45,222 bases of DNA, taken from NCBI GenBank assembly GCA_024684215.1, contig JAIKXH010000039.1, forward strand, positions 1 to 45,222. The letters are read 5' to 3'. This document shows positions 41,589 through 45,222 of this stretch, one piece after another; the first letter of the stretch is position 1, and each line of letters starts with the position of its first letter. Position numbers and translations under genes: made by a program. Source of the stretch: Lachnospiraceae bacterium. Its GTDB lineage: Bacteria > Bacillota > Clostridia > Lachnospirales > Lachnospiraceae. The notes under the pieces were generated by a model. It was not told the DNA's origin and searched no databases. It saw nothing but the letters and a program-made list of their open reading frames with translations.

Positions 41589-42581
41589 TTATGTGTTAAT
41601 CTCGTCAAGTAACGAATTCATGTTTTTATATAAAGAATCCGTTCCGTCCGATTTAAGCACCACGGAAATATAGGGCGCACCATTTACATCCTTGGATAAA
41701 AGAATCAGACAATGTCCCGCAGCCGTCGTAGTACCGGTTTTCCCCCCTATAACGGTAACATTTGAAGGTGGATTGTAAGAACCGTTAATATACCCATTGG
41801 TATTTTTAACAGGCAGTACAACTTCCTTACCGTTTTTATTCGTATAAGTAACATCAAATGATTGAAGAGAAATAATCTGTGTAAACTCCTCGTATTTAAT
41901 GCACTCATTAAATATCAAATATAAATCGTAGGCAGTTGTATAATGCTCGGGATCGGATAATCCGTGAGGATTCATAAAATGAGTACCGGTAGCCCCAATA
42001 CTTATGGCCTCCTCATTCATCATAGCCACAAATCCATCCACACTTCCGCCAATATTTTCTGCAATAAGAAGGGCAACATCGTTAGCCGAATACAAAAGAA
42101 GTATTCGAAGTGCCTGATATAAAGTCATAGAGTCTCCGGCAACAATGCCCGCAAGCTGAGCACCGGTCTCATTTATATTTACAGAATTTGTAGCGGTTAA
42201 AACCTGATCCATCTGGCCATGTTTTATAGCCACCAAAGCGGTCATAATCTTAGTAAGAGATGCGGGATAAAGCTGCTCTAACGCATTTTTTGAATAAACG
42301 ACCTCTTTATTGTTAATATCAAATAAAACCGCACTTTCGCAAGTTTCCAAATTAATCTCGCCATCACCCAAAAGATCATTTGTTGCAATACATAAAGACG
42401 ACGCAAATGCAGGCGCTTTTAATCCGGTTTCACCTTCGGATAAAGCTCCCATATTGTACGTTCCATACTCTCCGCTGTAGGGAATGGCTGCACACCCGCA
42501 AGAAAAAATCATGCATATTAAAGATAAAAACCCTGCAATAAATCTATATCGCAGGGCAGAAGGCTTATTTATACATCTCAC
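41589..42581 (-). CDS. D-alanyl-D-alanine carboxypeptidase (S11 family, DacF/PBP5-like), probable lipoprotein
   Basis: This enzyme trims peptidoglycan pentapeptides. The three active-site motifs are intact: SLTK (S108-K111), SAN (165-167) and KTG (281-283). The N-terminus has a basic start and a hydrophobic run ending [10 protein letters not shown], a lipobox-like site, so it may be lipid-anchored, whereas most S11 enzymes use a C-terminal helix, which is absent here. Length is 330 residues. The start is GTG 42581, overlapping the end of mgsA by 17 bases, which points to translational coupling. Confidence 0.92.
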   Translation of the reverse strand: MRCINKPSALRYRFIAGFLSLICMIFSCGCAAIPYSGEYGTYNMGALSEGETGLKAPAFASSLCIATNDLLGDGEINLETCESAVLFDINNKEVVYSKNALEQLYPASLTKIMTALVAIKHGQMDQVLTATNSVNINETGAQLAGIVAGDSMTLYQALRILLLYSANDVALLIAENIGGSVDGFVAMMNEEAISIGATGTHFMNPHGLSDPEHYTTAYDLYLIFNECIKYEEFTQIISLQSFDVTYTNKNGKEVVLPVKNTNGYINGSYNPPSNVTVIGGKTGTTTAAGHCLILLSKDVNGAPYISVVLKSDGTDSLYKNMNSLLDEINT

Positions 42582-42960
42582 GCCACTCTAAATCTCCTCT
42601 TTCCAAGGACTTAATAAGAAGCTCTGCACTGGCAAGATTGGTTGCCAGAGGAATATTGTTGGTGTCGCAAAGTCTGACTACAATATTTACATCAGGCTCA
42701 TGAGACTTAGGATTTAGAGGATCTCTAAGGAAAATAACCATATCTATCTGGTTGCACTCAATAAGCGCACCGATTTGCTGCATACCGCCCAAATGACCCG
42801 CCAAAGATTTATGTATGGTAAGATTAGTAACTTCTTCTATAAGTCTTCCGGTTGTGGCGGTGGCATATAGTTCATTTTTACTTAAAATCCCCTTGTAGGC
42901 TATACAGAAATTCTGCATAAGCTTCTTTTTTGCGTCATGCGCAATAAGCGCAATATTCAT
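42565..42960 (-). CDS. mgsA: Methylglyoxal synthase (MgsA)
   Basis: MgsA converts dihydroxyacetone phosphate to methylglyoxal as an overflow branch of glycolysis. The 131-residue protein has [28 protein letters not shown], the SGPxGG-like loop as [15 protein letters not shown], and the catalytic region [17 protein letters not shown]. Length is typical. It follows rodA by 17 bases with a GGAGG site, its normal place in Clostridia. Confidence 0.95.
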   Translation of the reverse strand: MNIALIAHDAKKKLMQNFCIAYKGILSKNELYATATTGRLIEEVTNLTIHKSLAGHLGGMQQIGALIECNQIDMVIFLRDPLNPKSHEPDVNIVVRLCDTNNIPLATNLASAELLIKSLERGDLEWREMYK

Positions 42961-42977
42961 ACCCCAAATACCTCCGT

Positions 42978-44129
42978 TTAAAGTTTGGATAAATCATTAA
43001 AAATATAATCATCAACAGACGAGTTACCCCTTTTCGCCTGAGTACGAACGTTAATTACAACTCCCATCCCGGCAAACAAAGTGAGCAGCGAAGTAAGTCC
43101 GTAGCTTACAAAAGGTAAAGGTAAGCCGGTGTTAGGAATAATAAATGTCGCAACTCCGATGTTTATAAAGCTTTGAAATCCGATAAGTGCGCCCATAGAT
43201 CCACAAATGATGCTTCCTCCGACATCCGGAGCTCTGCGGCCCACTGCAATACATTCAAGAGCAATTAAAAATAGTAAAGCGATAATTGTGAGACTTCCTT
43301 TGAAACCGAATTCTTCACCGATAATTGCAAATATAAAGTCTGTCTGATCCTCTGAAAGGAAATTACCGTTTTTAACGGATGTAATCTCATTATTGCGATA
43401 TCCTTTGCCATCAAGCATTCCTGAAGCAATGGCCGTGACAGAATTTTGCTGCTGATAAGTCAAATCCGGATAAGACTCCGGATCCTGGAAAGCCCAAACA
43501 CGTTCCATCTGATATGATTCAATAAGAGTTGAATCAGGCTTTAGAGCAACAGACATGAAAATCAATGCCGCAGGAACTATGACAGCCAAAATTCCCAGTA
43601 TAATCCGGAACTTTAATTTACCGGAAAACATAATTGCGGCAAAGATAACAACAAGCATAATGGTTGTGGATAAATCGGGCTGTTCGAAAACAAGAGCAAC
43701 CGGCACTCCCATAAGCACTATACAAAGCAATATTATAGGAAAAGAATTAAATTTTTCTCTCTGTATCATAATAAACTGTGCGAAGAATAAAATCAATAAA
43801 ATTTTAGCTAATTCCGAGGGCTGAAATTTTATCGAGCCTATCATAAGCCACCTTTGAGCATTATGTGAAGATTCTCCGGTAAAAAGCACCAAAACAAGCA
43901 AAACCAGGTTGATAATATATATTACCCAGTAAAACTTTAAAATAAAGTGATAATCAACCAAAGAAGCCACTATCATAACAACCATTCCGACAATATAACC
44001 GAAAAGCTGCTTGTTAAAAAGGCCGGGCTGAGCACTTCCTACGGCAAAAACGCCTATAAGAGCAACTGCTGCTATCATTAATATTAATTTGAAATCATAA
44101 TCTCTGATTTTAAACTTTTTAAAGGGCAT
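42978..44129 (-). CDS. rodA: SEDS peptidoglycan glycosyltransferase RodA
   Basis: RodA polymerises glycan strands during cell elongation with a class B PBP. The 383-residue protein has about ten membrane helices. The family motifs are [21 protein letters not shown] (shown as [16 protein letters not shown]), [24 protein letters not shown] and [18 protein letters not shown]. It is called RodA rather than FtsW because it follows PBP2 and MinC in an elongation-type operon. The start overlaps minC by 11 bases. Confidence 0.92.
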   Translation of the reverse strand: MPFKKFKIRDYDFKLILMIAAVALIGVFAVGSAQPGLFNKQLFGYIVGMVVMIVASLVDYHFILKFYWVIYIINLVLLVLVLFTGESSHNAQRWLMIGSIKFQPSELAKILLILFFAQFIMIQREKFNSFPIILLCIVLMGVPVALVFEQPDLSTTIMLVVIFAAIMFSGKLKFRIILGILAVIVPAALIFMSVALKPDSTLIESYQMERVWAFQDPESYPDLTYQQQNSVTAIASGMLDGKGYRNNEITSVKNGNFLSEDQTDFIFAIIGEEFGFKGSLTIIALLFLIALECIAVGRRAPDVGGSIICGSMGALIGFQSFINIGVATFIIPNTGLPLPFVSYGLTSLLTLFAGMGVVINVRTQAKRGNSSVDDYIFNDLSKL

Positions 44130-44805
44130 AAACCTGCTCCAATACGGATTTATTTAGATTATCGAATACAAGCTCACCGTTTTGCATATAAACTATCTTC
44201 GGAGCGATTTTTTTGCGGAATCCCCACTTAGGCTTGGTATCGGGAACATATTTGGCAGGTCCGACACTGATAGCTTCCGCAGAAAGCTCAAGAGCAATAA
44301 CAAACGCGTCGGTCTCATCAAAATCAACGCCGGCATAAGCCTCGCCGTAAAGCCCTCCTAAAACTATTATGCTTCCGGAGCTTTTAACTACGCACCCGGG
44401 ATTAACATCACCAAGAATAACAATTCCGTCATCATATGAAAGCTTTTGACCGTCGGTTACACTGCCTCTGTAAAAATGGCCTGTATCCCCGGGCTTAACC
44501 ATATCCTGGATATGCTTAACAGCCTTTAAATAATGTTTATTATGGATTTCATCATCACAGACAATACAAATTACATTGAGATTGCAAGTAGTCCTTATAA
44601 TAGTGAGTATCTCAAATTCCTGCTCATCCGTAAGATTCTGGCCTTCTATGGCAAGTGCAACAGAGGCATCTCCGAAAAAGCTTCTGCCATCAGTAAACTT
44701 TTTGGTAAGATCCTCGCATATTTCCTGAAAAGTAGCTTCCGGATCAAGCATCAGTTTAATTCCGTCCTTAAAGCTTCTGATAACAACAGGCATCTTTTTA
44801 TTCAT
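44119..44805 (-). CDS. minC: Septum site-determining protein MinC
   Basis: MinC inhibits FtsZ assembly away from midcell. The 228-residue protein has the N-terminal MinC domain (MPVVIRSFKDGIKLML) and a C-terminal beta-helix (about residues 105-180) with DGIVILGDVNPGCVVKSSG and DAFVIALELSAEAISVG. The MinD-contact motif RSGQ reads TDGQ (117-120), and the next conserved R of the LRG turn is Y (LYG, 152-154). minD and minE, which normally follow, are absent; rodA comes next. I start at ATG 44805, seven bases after AAAGG. Confidence 0.9.
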   Translation of the reverse strand: MNKKMPVVIRSFKDGIKLMLDPEATFQEICEDLTKKFTDGRSFFGDASVALAIEGQNLTDEQEFEILTIIRTTCNLNVICIVCDDEIHNKHYLKAVKHIQDMVKPGDTGHFYRGSVTDGQKLSYDDGIVILGDVNPGCVVKSSGSIIVLGGLYGEAYAGVDFDETDAFVIALELSAEAISVGPAKYVPDTKPKWGFRKKIAPKIVYMQNGELVFDNLNKSVLEQVYAL

Positions 44806-44823
44806 AAACAAACCTTTCTGTAC

Positions 44824-45222
44824 TTACAATTCGTTGGTAATACCACCGTCGGGTGAATCGGCCGTACCGTCAATAAGATCCTCTTCATTTACAAGATCAA
44901 AGTAATATTTGTATACATCTCTTGCAAGCTGTGCAGCGTAATCGGACGAATAACCGAAAGGTATTCTGACCGCCATACCTATTTCCGGATTTTCATACGG
45001 TGCATAGCTGACAAACAGTGCGTGTGAAGGACGTGATGTAGTCTGCTGTGCTGTACCGGTCTTTCCGGCAACCTTTACGTTAATATCGTTAAAATATGAC
45101 TTGTTTTCAACAACCGCCCTCATGCCTTTGTGAAATACATCCCAATAATCGGAAGGTATATCGACAATATTTCTGACATCCGGCTCATTAACTGTAACCG
45201 AGTTTCCGTAAGCCTTTTGAGT
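44824..45222 (-). CDS. Penicillin-binding protein 2 (MrdA-like), C-terminal part (5' end outside window)
   Basis: This is the C-terminal 132 residues of a class B PBP transpeptidase; the frame is open to the window edge. The KTG motif is present in VAGKTGTAQQT, followed by HALFVSYAPYENPEIGMAVRIPFG, here SHALFVSYAPYENPEIG. The acidic tail ends ADSPDGGITNEL. It precedes minC and rodA, as PBP2 does in the mre/min/rod clusters of Clostridia. The SxxK and SxN motifs lie outside the window. Confidence 0.88.
   Translation of the reverse strand, partial: TQKAYGNSVTVNEPDVRNIVDIPSDYWDVFHKGMRAVVENKSYFNDINVKVAGKTGTAQQTTSRPSHALFVSYAPYENPEIGMAVRIPFGYSSDYAAQLARDVYKYYFDLVNEEDLIDGTADSPDGGITNEL

Overview
The window looks like the chromosome of a low-GC, anaerobic, Gram-positive bacterium of the class Clostridia, most likely Lachnospiraceae. 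Evidence for this is the short HisG plus HisZ pair, a ribosomal protein L27 with an N-terminal extension next to its Prp protease, Firmicutes-type LexA operators, GGAGG-type ribosome binding sites, SepF and MinC, and the linked pair of radical SAM genes with an RNase G/E gene. The placement rests on gene content and protein style, not on a database search. I see no rRNA, tRNA, CRISPR array, prophage or insertion sequence; most of the window is core genome.

Layout. Positions 1-26348 read on the + strand: the end of an ABC-2 permease; a type IIA topoisomerase pair (parE/parC-like); rsmD, coaD, a coiled-coil protein, rsuA, a small membrane protein, a second pseudouridine synthase; an iron alcohol dehydrogenase, a TSUP permease, a 59-residue protein, a CrtI-like oxidoreductase, recU; the histidine operon hisZ-hisG-hisD-hisB-hisIE; then a B12-type radical SAM protein, a membrane HD-GYP protein, surE, a radical-SAM-linked protein and a compact RNase G/E. 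Positions 26437-30262 read on the - strand: a tyrosine recombinase, dtd, an AI-2E-type permease and a YneA-like protein. lexA (30500-31120, +) diverges from the YneA-like gene. Positions 31383-45222 read on the - strand; in transcription order these are PBP2 (partial), minC, rodA, mgsA, a D,D-carboxypeptidase, a HlyD-like protein, yggS, sepF, aroB, lspA, rluD-like, a cytidylate-kinase-like gene, rplU, prp, rpmA, obgE, yhbY, yqeK and rsfS.

How the genes work together. The - strand half is an envelope, division and ribosome-assembly block: elongation and septum genes (PBP2, RodA, MinC, SepF, carboxypeptidase), then lipoprotein processing and 50S-subunit assembly factors. The lexA/yneA-like intergenic region is a dense SOS control region, and a matching LexA-type palindrome lies at the parE promoter, so the topoisomerase pair may also respond to DNA damage. 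The his operon lacks hisA, hisF, hisH and hisC; its last gene carries an N-terminal HisF-like barrel that appears to have lost a catalytic aspartate.

Most unusual points: a 218-bp hairpin between parE and parC whose outer 26-bp stem has only G-U wobble deviations that pair solely in + strand RNA; MinC without adjacent minD/minE and with an altered MinD-contact motif; the absence of nadD between yhbY and yqeK; an HD-GYP protein with a 380-residue unassigned C-terminus holding two related motifs; a HisF-like pseudo-domain fused to HisIE; an RNase G/E lacking its zinc-link; and repeated AT-rich simple-sequence arrays in many intergenic spacers.
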